Shown here in pieces: positions 5,696 to 12,986 of a DNA stretch of 18,882 bases. Position numbers and translations under genes: made by a program. The stretch's first letter is position 1, and the number at the start of each line of letters is the position of its first letter. The stretch covers positions 1-18,882 of the forward strand of contig CABUBH010000037.1 in NCBI GenBank assembly GCA_902489775.1. Reading direction: 5' to 3'. The DNA is from an uncultured Collinsella sp. (GTDB lineage Bacteria; Actinomycetota; Coriobacteriia; Coriobacteriales; Coriobacteriaceae). The notes under the pieces were generated by a model. The model searched no databases and had not been told where the DNA came from. It was given only the letters and a program-made list of their open reading frames with translations.

Positions 5696-6601
5696 CTAAT
5701 CTGCGAGGGCATCGCAAACGCCGTCGAGTAGGCGTACGGCGAGCGTCTGCGCGTCGCTGGCCGTGAAGGTGCCGTTGTAGCGCGTCATGCCCGTGAGCTC
5801 AATGCGAATGCGAGCCGGCTTCTGTTGCGCGGCGACATTGGCGGTGCGGATGCGCTGGGCCAGGTTGTGGCACTCGGCGAGGGCAATCGTGGCGCGTGGC
5901 GCGGCGTCGGCGGGCAGCTCGTCGCTTGCGATCTCGAGCACCAGGTCAACGTCGGTTGGGACCTCGGAGTCGCAGAGCATCATGCCACTGTTGTCGGTCG
6001 TTGCCGTGGCAATATTCCACATGCGCGACGCAACACTGCGCGCGATGGGGTCCTCGCCGATAACGGCAATCTGGAAGCGCTCGAGCACGTTGGCGGCGCG
6101 AGCAAAACCGATGCGGGACTCGGCTTCGGTGACCGAGGGCTTGCCCTCCCACACATGGTGCAGGCGGTTGATGTAGGCGTAGGTGTCCTGGAAGGCCATG
6201 CCGTCGGCAAACAGGCCGACATTTTCCTGGAACTGCTGCAGGGCGGCCTCGGTATGCGGACCAAAGTAGCCGTCGTCCTCGCCGCAGGCAAAGCCCAAAA
6301 CGTTGAGAGCGCGCTGCAGGGCCTGCACATCGGCGCCATGGAAATTGGGCATGCGCAGATACAGAGTGCGGTCGCCCAGCTTATACGAGGCGTCGACCAG
6401 GGCGCTCCAACAGGGGATATCGACGGCATGACCGGCAGCAAGGCCGCTGTCGAGCCTGAAGGTGCTGACGGCCTGCTCGGTGGTGGTGCCAAAGCGCTTG
6501 TCGGCAACCTCGGTGTCATCGATTGTATAGCCGAGCTGCAGAAGGCGGGACTGGACGTCCTCGACGGCTGCTCCCTGCATGCCCGTGGTAATAGGTTCCA
6601 T
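5696..6601 (-). CDS. Cytoplasmic protein with two peptidoglycan-binding domains (CwlM-like layout)
   Basis: A 301-residue protein. Two PG_binding_1 repeats are clear: residues about 6-70 (VEDVQSRLLQLGY and RFGTTTEQAVSTF) and about 82-147 (VQALQRALNVLGF, DGYFGPHTEAALQQFQ, GLFADG). The second matches the style of actinobacterial amidases such as CwlM. The C-terminal part (about 170-301) should be the amidase in that family, yet I see none of the usual zinc-ligand motifs (no DPGHGG-like or SIHANA-like stretch), so it may be a degenerate or unrelated domain. There is no signal peptide, as in mycobacterial CwlM, a cytoplasmic regulator of peptidoglycan precursor synthesis. AAAGGGG (6615-6609 on the minus strand) sits 7 nt before the ATG. 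The function is inferred. Confidence 0.7.
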   Translation of the reverse strand: MEPITTGMQGAAVEDVQSRLLQLGYTIDDTEVADKRFGTTTEQAVSTFRLDSGLAAGHAVDIPCWSALVDASYKLGDRTLYLRMPNFHGADVQALQRALNVLGFACGEDDGYFGPHTEAALQQFQENVGLFADGMAFQDTYAYINRLHHVWEGKPSVTEAESRIGFARAANVLERFQIAVIGEDPIARSVASRMWNIATATTDNSGMMLCDSEVPTDVDLVLEIASDELPADAAPRATIALAECHNLAQRIRTANVAAQQKPARIRIELTGMTRYNGTFTASDAQTLAVRLLDGVCDALAD

Positions 6602-6670
6602 GAACGAACCCCTTTCGGCGTACCATTCGTACTATTTTGAGCGTGTGTCGGATAGACAACGCGAGACAAT

Positions 6671-6699
6671 TTATAAACATGCACTCAATAGTGTAGCAA
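6671..6699 (-). promoter_or_regulatory. Candidate promoter of the peptidoglycan-binding protein gene
   Basis: On the minus strand TTGCTA (6699-6694) and TTATAA (6676-6671) are spaced by exactly 17 nt. Transcription would start near 6664, giving a leader of about 60 nt before the ATG at 6601. It lies in the 139-nt gap after the polyprenyl synthase gene, so this gene need not depend on read-through. Confidence 0.6.
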
Positions 6700-6740
6700 C
6701 TTGTACCCAAACTCGCTGCCCACAGGTTTTATGACCCCCG

Positions 6741-7766
6741 CTAGTTAAGGCGCTCCACAAAGAAATCTGCCATTGAGAGGAAGAGCTCGCGCGCATGTGG
6801 GTCGAGCTCGACGCCTTCGATAGCGGCCTTGGCCTTGGCGGTCAGGTCGAGCGCATAAGTGTGGGCGTAATCGATAGAGCCGGTCTCCTGGAAGATCTCC
6901 ACGGCGCGTGCGAGTTGCGCGGGGTCCTCGGTGCCCGAGGAAAGGATCGCTTCAATCTCGTCGTGATAGCGCTCATCAGACAGGGCGTGCACGGCAACGA
7001 GCGTGCGCTTGCCCTCGGTGATGTCGGTGCGGAAGTCCTTGTTGGCGGCCTCCTTGGTGCCGATCAAGTTGAGCAGGTCGTCTTGAATTTGGAAGGCAAG
7101 GCCCGTGTGCAGGCCAAAGGCGCGCAGCGCCTCAATTTGCTCCTCGCTGCCTCCGCCAATGATGGCTCCGGTGGCAAGCGGCGTGGCTCCGCTGTAGTAC
7201 GCGGTCTTGTGCGTCGCCATGTCCAGATAATCGTCGACCGAGATGTCGAAGCGTGCGTCACGGACCCAGCCCAAGTCGAGCGCCTGGCCCTCGATGGTGC
7301 GAACGATCATCTCGGTGAGCTCGTGGAGCACGCGCAGTTTCACGTCGGACTCCAGCGTGGGGTCGTCGAGAACCGTCTTGGTGACCATGGTGAGCGCCAG
7401 GTCACCGCAGTTGATGGCAAGACCGGTGCCCTCGGTAAGGTGCATGCAGGGCTTGCCGCGACGAATCTGCCCGTTGTCGGCGATGTCGTCGTGGATGAGT
7501 GCGCCCGACTGAAAGTGCTCGATGGCCGCCGCGGCGCTGCGGGCGCTCTCAAAGCTGCCGCCTACCGCGGTGGCGGCGAGCATGCAGATGAGCGGGCGGT
7601 GGCGCTTGCCAGCGTTTGCCGTAAATGCCGAGAGCGGGGTATACAGGTAGCGCTCGATATCGGCGGAAGTCGCCTGTCCGTCAAAGAACGTGGTCAGATA
7701 GTCGTTAATCTGGTCAAAGTGCTGGGCTAAAAAGCTGGTAAACGGACTGGACACGGGTTCTCGCAT
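6741..7766 (-). CDS. Polyprenyl diphosphate synthase
   Basis: A 341-residue trans-isoprenyl diphosphate synthase, which condenses isopentenyl diphosphate with allylic diphosphates to make lipid-carrier or quinone side-chain precursors in the cytoplasm. The first Asp-rich motif is DDIAD (93-97) followed by NGQIRRGKP. GQALDLGW and the helix-F/G segment follow. The second motif is FQIQDDLLN (Asp229, Asp230), then KDFRTDITEGKRT. The second motif ends in Asn233 where DDxxD enzymes have Asp, although the first two aspartates are kept. Length is typical of the family. The product chain length cannot be read with confidence. The ATG at 7766 has no strong Shine-Dalgarno sequence; GTG at residue 5 is an alternative. 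The gene lies 115 nt downstream of the PTS-HAD gene, with no clear terminator between them. Confidence 0.9.
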   Translation of the reverse strand: MREPVSSPFTSFLAQHFDQINDYLTTFFDGQATSADIERYLYTPLSAFTANAGKRHRPLICMLAATAVGGSFESARSAAAAIEHFQSGALIHDDIADNGQIRRGKPCMHLTEGTGLAINCGDLALTMVTKTVLDDPTLESDVKLRVLHELTEMIVRTIEGQALDLGWVRDARFDISVDDYLDMATHKTAYYSGATPLATGAIIGGGSEEQIEALRAFGLHTGLAFQIQDDLLNLIGTKEAANKDFRTDITEGKRTLVAVHALSDERYHDEIEAILSSGTEDPAQLARAVEIFQETGSIDYAHTYALDLTAKAKAAIEGVELDPHARELFLSMADFFVERLN

Positions 7767-7881
7767 TCTTTGATAGGTTGCATCGTTGCATTATGCAGAC
7801 AACATATTGCCACATTAGGGCGTCGAGCGCGGCGGTTGAAGACGATTGGTCCATGCGGCCGCAAGTGCGGTAGGGGCTTGG

Positions 7882-10332
7882 CTAGATAAGCCCAAAGTGT
7901 TCGAGCGCGGTGACGACGCCGTCGTGGTCGATGCTGTCGGTGACATAGTCGGCCTTTTCCTTGAGGAAGTCCGGTGCGTTGCCCATGGCGATACCGACAT
8001 CGACGGCGTTCATCAGCGAGATGTCATTGCTGGCATCACCGATGCCATACACCGTTCCATGGTTGGGGTCGAGAGCGTCGAGTACGGACTGGATACCCTC
8101 GCGCTTGGTGCATTCGCGAGGCGAAATCTCGGTCACTTCGAGCTCGAGCTCGTTAAAGCAGAGCAGCGGCTCAAACGCTTGATCCTGAGCGATGCGGTTG
8201 GCAAGCGACGTGGACATTAAGATCTTGTAGGCGCTGTAATGTTGCAGCTGCGTAATTGCATCGCCCACGGTGCGGGCGTATCCGGGGGCGTCGGGCGCAT
8301 CGGCACTCATGCGAACGACGCCATTGAGTCCCTCAAAACGAATCACTTCGTCCGATTGCTCAAGAATGGGAGCAAGGCGCTGCAGCATGCCGGGCGTCAT
8401 CGCCAAATCGCGAATCACGTGTCCCTCAAGTTCGACATAGCCACCCGCGAGGCAGACGATGCCGGTCCAGGGCAGCTCGAGCAGCTTTGGATGGATGCAG
8501 CTCAGCGTGCGCCCTGTGCAGATAAACGCCATATTGTCCTTGGCGACAAAATCACGGATGGCTTGCGAGACCGCTTCATTGGGATAGGGGGAGAGGTCTC
8601 GCTCGCCCTCGGGAAGCTCTTGTGCCACTCGAGGGTCTTGCCAGGCGAGTGTTCCGTCGATATCGAAGAAGCAGATATCGCCGCGCTTATGGGCTGCGCT
8701 GGCGGCAGGGGAGGCCGAGGTGGTGGGCACAAATCCCGGCTCGAGGCCCATGATCTGGTCAAAATGCTCTTTAACGCGGGGAACGGAGATGCCGATAATC
8801 ACCTGGGCGGTCTTGCCCGTAATGATGAGGCCCTTGGCGCCCACCGCGACAAACGACGCATTATCTGCAACGATGGAAGGGTCTGCGACCTCGACGCGCA
8901 GGCGCGTGGCGCAGTTGGTTGCGCCCACGATATTGCCAACGCCACCTAAAAGCTGAATTACCCGCTCAGCGAGGACGTGATCTTGATCGGATTGAATACT
9001 GACCTCGCCATTGGGAGATTGCTCTTTGACAAAGCCGCTTCCCGTTAAACGATCGATTGCCGCGCGATTGGAGGCATGATCCTCGCGGCCCGGCGTCTTA
9101 AGGTCATAGACCAAGATGAGTGCTCGAAAACTAACAAAAAAGATGAGGCTAAAGGCAAGACCGATACCGAGCGCCAAAAGGTAGGAGCTGGCATGCATTC
9201 GCATGAGTGGGATGAAGTTGAAGGCCGTCATTTCCATGAGACCGCCCGAGAAGATGCCGACGATGCCAAAGAAGTTCATGGTCATGGCAAGGCAGGAGGA
9301 TAGGACGGCGTAGAGCAAAAAGAGTCCAGGATAGGTGAACATAAAGAGAAACTCGAGCGGCTCGGTGACACCGCAGACCACCGAGGCGACGATGGCGGGC
9401 AAAAGGATGACCTTAAGGCCGGCGCGGCGTTCGGGTTTGGCGGTGAAATAGAATGCTGCCGCGATGGCGGGAAGGCCAAAGAGCTTGCCCCAGCCGGTGG
9501 CGGTAAAACCTGCCCAGGGCGCAAGTTCATTTAAAGGGCGCGTGCTATGGGAGAGAATGGGGAGCAGGTTGGTCCACGTGGCGTAAATACCGTCGTGAAT
9601 GACCAGATTGTCGTAATAGATGGGCATATAGAGCAGGTGGTGCAGCCCCATGGGCTCGAGTGCTCGCTCCAAAAACACAAAGATGCCCACGCCGAAGGGG
9701 CCGACGCCCGCAAGTGCGTGGCGCAGCGTTTCGGTTACAGCGTATGCGAAGGGCACGATGGCGGCCGAGATGGCGGCAAGGGCAAACACGGCAAAAAAGC
9801 TGATGAGGTAGACCAGCGAGGAACCCGAGAAGGTGCCGAGCCAATCGGGAACCTTGGCATCGTAGAAGCGGTCATGGATGGCGACGACGGTTGCCGATAC
9901 CGCCAGCGGGCCGATAATGCCGGTGTCGAGCGTCTTGATGCCGTCGATGACGGTGATACCGCTGGCGGGGGTCAAAGATGATGGGTACTTAAGCCCAAGG
10001 TTGTCTCCGCTCAGCTTAATGATCTCGCTCAAAAAGAAGCAATAAGCAAAATAGGCCACAAGCGCCTCGAGGCAGCAGCGTGCCGGTTGCTTTTGGGCAA
10101 GACCGATAGGCAACGCTACGGCAAAAAGGAGCGGGAGACGTTTAAAGACCGTCCACGAGCCGCGCTGGATGATGGTCCAGAAAACGTACCAAGGGGTTCC
10201 GTATACGGCGAGGTCACCGACGATGTCTACGGTCGTGGCGAGGGCGGAGATGCCGACCATGAGGCCTGATATAGAAAACAGCATGGCGGGCGCGAACATG
10301 GCTCCGCCAAAACGTTGGATTTTCTGCAGCAT
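7882..10332 (-). CDS. PTS EIIC-EIIB sugar transporter fused to a HAD-family phosphatase
   Basis: A single 816-residue frame. Residues 1 to about 400 are an EIIC membrane domain of the glucose/maltose superfamily (LERALEPMGLHHLLYMPIYY; GVTEPLEFLFMF from residue 321). Residues about 449-530 are an EIIB domain with phospho-acceptor Cys474 in NCATRLR. Residues about 552-816 are a Cof-type (HAD-IIB) hydrolase: nucleophile Asp557 and Asp559 in FFDIDGTL, CTGRT, and GIGDASNDISLM (Asp766, Asn769, Asp770). EIICB would import sugar as its 6-phosphate; the fused phosphatase could then remove the phosphate. No EIIA domain is present, so phosphate must come from an EIIA elsewhere. Start ATG 10332 is chosen because GGAAGG lies 6 nt upstream; a start at 10368 adds 12 unlikely residues. 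The gene is divergent from a TreR-like regulator, with a matching operator at its likely transcript start. Confidence 0.9.
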   Translation of the reverse strand: MLQKIQRFGGAMFAPAMLFSISGLMVGISALATTVDIVGDLAVYGTPWYVFWTIIQRGSWTVFKRLPLLFAVALPIGLAQKQPARCCLEALVAYFAYCFFLSEIIKLSGDNLGLKYPSSLTPASGITVIDGIKTLDTGIIGPLAVSATVVAIHDRFYDAKVPDWLGTFSGSSLVYLISFFAVFALAAISAAIVPFAYAVTETLRHALAGVGPFGVGIFVFLERALEPMGLHHLLYMPIYYDNLVIHDGIYATWTNLLPILSHSTRPLNELAPWAGFTATGWGKLFGLPAIAAAFYFTAKPERRAGLKVILLPAIVASVVCGVTEPLEFLFMFTYPGLFLLYAVLSSCLAMTMNFFGIVGIFSGGLMEMTAFNFIPLMRMHASSYLLALGIGLAFSLIFFVSFRALILVYDLKTPGREDHASNRAAIDRLTGSGFVKEQSPNGEVSIQSDQDHVLAERVIQLLGGVGNIVGATNCATRLRVEVADPSIVADNASFVAVGAKGLIITGKTAQVIIGISVPRVKEHFDQIMGLEPGFVPTTSASPAASAAHKRGDICFFDIDGTLAWQDPRVAQELPEGERDLSPYPNEAVSQAIRDFVAKDNMAFICTGRTLSCIHPKLLELPWTGIVCLAGGYVELEGHVIRDLAMTPGMLQRLAPILEQSDEVIRFEGLNGVVRMSADAPDAPGYARTVGDAITQLQHYSAYKILMSTSLANRIAQDQAFEPLLCFNELELEVTEISPRECTKREGIQSVLDALDPNHGTVYGIGDASNDISLMNAVDVGIAMGNAPDFLKEKADYVTDSIDHDGVVTALEHFGLI

Positions 10333-10370
10333 AATATGCCTTCCGGATGCAACATGCTGTGCGAGCAAGA

Positions 10371-10382
10371 ACGTTTAAACAA
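10371..10382. promoter_or_regulatory. TreR-like operator site 1 (PTS gene promoter)
   Basis: ACGTTTAAACAA matches the consensus TTGTTTAAACAA, derived from the four sites in this window, at 10 of 12 positions. On the minus strand it lies directly after TACAAT (10395-10390), a -10-like box for the PTS gene, so a bound repressor would cover the start of transcription. Confidence 0.6.
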
Positions 10383-10455
10383 TGAACTCATTGTAGAGGA
10401 CTGGCTGCTTGCCGCATTGACGGTTTTGATTCGGTCCGATTTGGGTTTCGGGGGA

Positions 10456-10467
10456 ACCGTCGACGGT
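10456..10467. promoter_or_regulatory. Perfect 12-bp palindrome in the divergent promoter region
   Basis: ACCGTCGACGGT is a perfect dyad in the gap between the PTS gene and the regulator gene. It does not resemble the four TTGTTTAAACAA-type sites. It may be an operator for a second regulator, or may occur by chance in GC-rich DNA. Confidence 0.3.
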
Positions 10468-10483
10468 AAATAATCCGTGCTTT

Positions 10484-10496
10484 ACCGATAATCGGT
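10484..10496. promoter_or_regulatory. 13-nt dyad overlapping operator site 2
   Basis: ACCGAT, A, ATCGGT forms a dyad with 6-bp arms. It shares its last four bases with operator site 2 (10493-10504) and starts with the same ACCG as the palindrome 28 nt upstream. It could be a second protein site competing with the TreR-like regulator. Confidence 0.3.
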
Positions 10497-10504
10497 TTAA
10501 ACAA
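10493..10504. promoter_or_regulatory. TreR-like operator site 2 (regulator promoter)
   Basis: CGGTTTAAACAA matches the site consensus at 10 of 12 positions. It covers the expected -35 region for the regulator gene, whose extended -10 could be TGCTATCGT (10515-10523). This fits autoregulation. It is 122 bp from site 1. Confidence 0.55.
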
Positions 10505-10556
10505 CTTTAAGAAATGCTATCGTGCCTAGCCATACATATTCATTAGAGGTGAAATC

Positions 10557-11276
10557 ATGCCAAAAGCGATTTACGAAGGAATCTACCGCGAGATCCGTTC
10601 GCGCATCATCAACGGGACCTATGCGTTTCAGGAGATGCTGCCAACCGAAGCCGAGCTGACCGCGGAGTTTGGCTGCACGCGCAATACCGTTCGACGCGCC
10701 TTGAGCATGCTGGCCGACCAGATGTTTGTGCAGCCTATACACGGTAAGGGCGTGCGCGTTATTTGGCTTAAGGGCGAAACCGACATGCTGGGCGCACTCG
10801 AAGAGGTTGAGTCGTTTGGCGAGTTCGCAAAACGCAACAATGCCGTCGCATCGACCGAGGTCAAGTCTTTTGAACATTTGATTTGCACGGAGCAACTTTC
10901 TCGTCGCCTGGGCTTTAAGGTGGGCGAGGAGCTGATTCGTGTAGTGCGTGTCCGAAGCCTCAACGGCAGTGCTCGCCAGGTGGACCACGGCTACTTTTTG
11001 GAGTCGATCGCCAAGGGCCTGACCCCCGAGATCGCGGCGGATTCTATCTACGGCTATCTGGAGCACAAGCGCGGCGTCAAAGTGATGGCGAGCCGTCGTA
11101 TGGTGAGTGTCGAGCTCGCCAACGATGAGGACTGCAGCTATCTGGACCTTGGCAAGTACAACTGCGTCGCCGTTATGGAGAGCCAGTCGTACACCTCGGA
11201 CGGCATCTTGTTCGAGGTCACGCATGCCCGCACACACCCCGAGATCTTCCATTACCGCGTCAATTCCAAGCGATAG
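10557..11276 (+). CDS. TreR-like GntR-family (HutC/UTRA) transcriptional regulator
   Basis: A 239-residue regulator. The N-terminal winged helix-turn-helix is of GntR type (YEGIYREIRSRIINGTY, LPTEAELTAEFGCTRNTVRRALSML, then GKGVRV at about residue 63). The rest is a UTRA effector domain with features of trehalose-operon repressors: QVDHGYFLESIAKGLTPEIA, SIYGYLE, and a C-terminal FEVTHARTHPEIFHY. Bacillus TreR binds TTGTATATACAA-type operators and responds to trehalose 6-phosphate. Four TTGTTTAAACAA-type sites here suit such a protein. AGAGGTGA (10545-10552) precedes the ATG. It is divergent from the PTS-HAD gene and upstream of the ABC operon, so it probably represses both and itself. A disaccharide phosphate made by the PTS is a plausible inducer, but that is inference. 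Confidence 0.88.
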   Translation: MPKAIYEGIYREIRSRIINGTYAFQEMLPTEAELTAEFGCTRNTVRRALSMLADQMFVQPIHGKGVRVIWLKGETDMLGALEEVESFGEFAKRNNAVASTEVKSFEHLICTEQLSRRLGFKVGEELIRVVRVRSLNGSARQVDHGYFLESIAKGLTPEIAADSIYGYLEHKRGVKVMASRRMVSVELANDEDCSYLDLGKYNCVAVMESQSYTSDGILFEVTHARTHPEIFHYRVNSKR

Positions 11277-11317
11277 CCGGCTAGCTCGCAGCCTGACGAG
11301 ACTCATGCCCTCAAAGC

Positions 11318-11368
11318 GAAAACGCCCGGTCAAACCGACGATGCATCGGCTTGATCGGGCGTTTTCTC
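11318..11368 (+). terminator. Terminator after the regulator gene
   Basis: A 16-bp outer stem (11318-11333 with 11351-11366, one G-U pair) encloses a small inner hairpin around CGATGCATCG. GTTTTCTCT follows the stem. The A-rich 5' flank would let it act on the minus strand too. It isolates the regulator gene from the ABC operon promoter region, so the roughly 300 nt to the next gene are regulatory. Confidence 0.85.
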
Positions 11369-11387
11369 TGCATTAGATAATAAATAA

Positions 11388-11399
11388 TTGTTTATACAA
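11388..11399. promoter_or_regulatory. TreR-like operator site 3 (ABC operon)
   Basis: TTGTTTATACAA has palindromic TTGT and ACAA ends and differs from the window consensus at one of 12 positions. It is very close to the Bacillus TreR operator TTGTATATACAA. It lies about 195 nt before the start codon of the binding-protein gene. A separate dyad, ACTTGTCAAGT, follows at 11401-11411. Confidence 0.65.
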
Positions 11400-11462
11400 A
11401 ACTTGTCAAGTATCAAGTCGAAATTACCGTTCACCGAAGTTTTTCTACCGCTCTAGTAATAC

Positions 11463-11474
11463 TTGTTCAAACAA
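11463..11474. promoter_or_regulatory. TreR-like operator site 4 (ABC operon)
   Basis: TTGTTCAAACAA is a dyad with TTGT and ACAA ends, one of 12 off consensus, 75 bp (about seven helical turns) from site 3. Possible -10 boxes flank it (TAATAC at 11457-11462 and TATTGT at 11489-11494). I cannot decide which is used, but either would place the site inside the core promoter. Confidence 0.65.
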
Positions 11475-11582
11475 CTAGCCAAATAGCGTATTGTACAAAT
11501 CAGCAAAAGGGGCAAAGTCCCCGAGCCAATCTCCGAAGGCGGCGGCAAAGGGTGCCGCCACGGTGTGAAAGGGTGGATTGTA

Positions 11583-12899
11583 ATGAAGAACGAAATGAGC
11601 AGAAGGCAGTTCCTGGGCTTTGCTGGTTCCGCGGCTGCGGTTCTTGGTCTGGGCCTCGTGGGCTGCGGTGGTTCTGCTGGCTCTGGCTCCTCTGCTTCTG
11701 GTGACGCTGCCGAGGTCTACTTCCTCCAGTTCAAGCCCGAGGTCGACAAGGAGTGGAAGGAGATCGCCAAGGCGTACAAGAAGGAGAAGGGCGTCGAGGT
11801 CAAGATCGTGACCGCCGCCTCCAACACCTACGAGGAGAAGCTCAAGTCCGAGATGTCCAAGAGCTCCGCTCCGACGCTGTTCCAGGTCAACGGCCCCACC
11901 GGTCTTAAGAACTGGAAGGATTACTGCGCCGATCTGTCCGACACCAAGCTCCGCGGCGAGCTCATCGACGACTCCCTGGCTCTGCAGTCCGACGGCAAGG
12001 ATCTGGGTATCGATTGGGTTCAGGAGAGCTACGGCATCATCTACAACAAGGAGCTCCTCGAGAAGGCTGGCTACAAGGCCGAGGACATCAACTCCTTCGA
12101 CAAGCTGAAGGCTTGCGCCGATGACATCCAAGCCCGCAAGGACGAGCTCGGCGTTGACGGTGCCTTCACTTCCGCCGGTATGGATGACTCCTCCAGCTGG
12201 CGCTACACCACGCACCTCGCCAACCTCCCGCTCTACTACGAGTTCGAGAAGGAGCACAATCAGGAGGACGACGAGATCAAGGGCGAGTATCTCGACAACT
12301 TTAAGCAGATCTTCGACCTGTACATCACCGACTCCACCTGCGATCCTTCGCAGCTCGCCTCCAAGACCGGTGACGACGCCACCAACGAGTTCGCAACCGG
12401 CAAGGCCGTCTTCTATCAGAACGGCTCTTGGGCCTACGCCGACCTCACCAAGGCCGGTATGACCGACGACCAGCTCGGCATGCTGCCGATCTACATCGGC
12501 GTCGACGGCGAGGAGAACCAGGGCCTGTGCTCCGGCGGCGAGAACTACTGGTGCGTCAGCTCCCAGGCTTCCGAGGATGCCCAGAAGGCCACCGAGGACT
12601 TCATGTATTGGTGCGTCACTTCTGACACCGCCACCAGCATCATCGCTGACAAGATGGGTCTGACCGCCCCGTTCAAGAGCGCTAAGGAGACCACCAACGT
12701 CTTCTCTCAGCAGGCCGTTGCTATGGCCAAGGACGGCAAGAAGACCGTCGCTTGGGACTTCGTTTACATCCCCTCCGAGGAGTGGAAGAAGAACCTCAAG
12801 CAGGCTCTCATCGCTTATGCTGCCGACAACACCAAGTGGGACGGCGTCAAGAACGCCTTCGTCGATGGCTGGAAGACCGAGAAGGCTGCTTCCGAGTAA
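11583..12899 (+). CDS. Carbohydrate ABC transporter substrate-binding lipoprotein (Tat-type signal)
   Basis: A 438-residue solute-binding protein of the extracellular family 1 (maltose/oligosaccharide) type. The N-terminus has a twin-arginine motif (SRRQFLGF, Arg7-Arg8), a hydrophobic stretch and a lipobox, GLVGC, with Cys28 as the lipidation site, then a Ser/Gly-rich spacer. The mature part starts EVYFLQFKPEVDKEW and carries family features such as the FATGKAVFYQNGSWAYADL stretch. It would capture sugar outside the membrane for the two permeases that follow. ATG 11583 is chosen because AAAGGGTGG (11568-11576) is well placed; an upstream GTG at 11565 overlaps that site. Codon use is strongly biased to C-ending codons, suggesting high expression. 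Alpha-glucan oligosaccharides are the likely substrate from the neighbouring phosphorylase. Confidence 0.9.
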   Translation: MKNEMSRRQFLGFAGSAAAVLGLGLVGCGGSAGSGSSASGDAAEVYFLQFKPEVDKEWKEIAKAYKKEKGVEVKIVTAASNTYEEKLKSEMSKSSAPTLFQVNGPTGLKNWKDYCADLSDTKLRGELIDDSLALQSDGKDLGIDWVQESYGIIYNKELLEKAGYKAEDINSFDKLKACADDIQARKDELGVDGAFTSAGMDDSSSWRYTTHLANLPLYYEFEKEHNQEDDEIKGEYLDNFKQIFDLYITDSTCDPSQLASKTGDDATNEFATGKAVFYQNGSWAYADLTKAGMTDDQLGMLPIYIGVDGEENQGLCSGGENYWCVSSQASEDAQKATEDFMYWCVTSDTATSIIADKMGLTAPFKSAKETTNVFSQQAVAMAKDGKKTVAWDFVYIPSEEWKKNLKQALIAYAADNTKWDGVKNAFVDGWKTEKAASE

Positions 12900-12930
12900 G
12901 CAGTTGCTGCCCAAGCTATCTGATTAGCGA

Positions 12931-12966
12931 CAGGGGGCGGGCAGACGTAGGTTTGCCCGCCCCCTG
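12931..12966 (+). other. Intercistronic GC-rich stem-loop
   Basis: A perfect 13-bp stem (12931-12943 with 12954-12966) around GACGTAGGTT, between the binding-protein and first permease genes, without a following T-run. Hairpins in this position commonly stabilise the upstream message so that binding protein outnumbers permease. It is followed by the permease ribosome binding site GAAAGGA. Confidence 0.75.
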
Positions 12967-12986
12967 CATATTGAAAGGACCCTTCT

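Noticed and set aside
10333..10368. Start of the PTS-HAD gene at 10368
   Set aside because: The extra 12 residues lack an upstream ribosome binding site, and the GGAAGG before ATG 10332 would lie inside the coding region. EIIC proteins normally begin at the MLQKIQRFGG-like segment.
11475..12914. A 479-residue minus-strand frame opposite the binding-protein gene
   Set aside because: It is antisense to a clear lipoprotein gene, is Leu/Val/Gly-rich with no family signature, and has no sensible start context.
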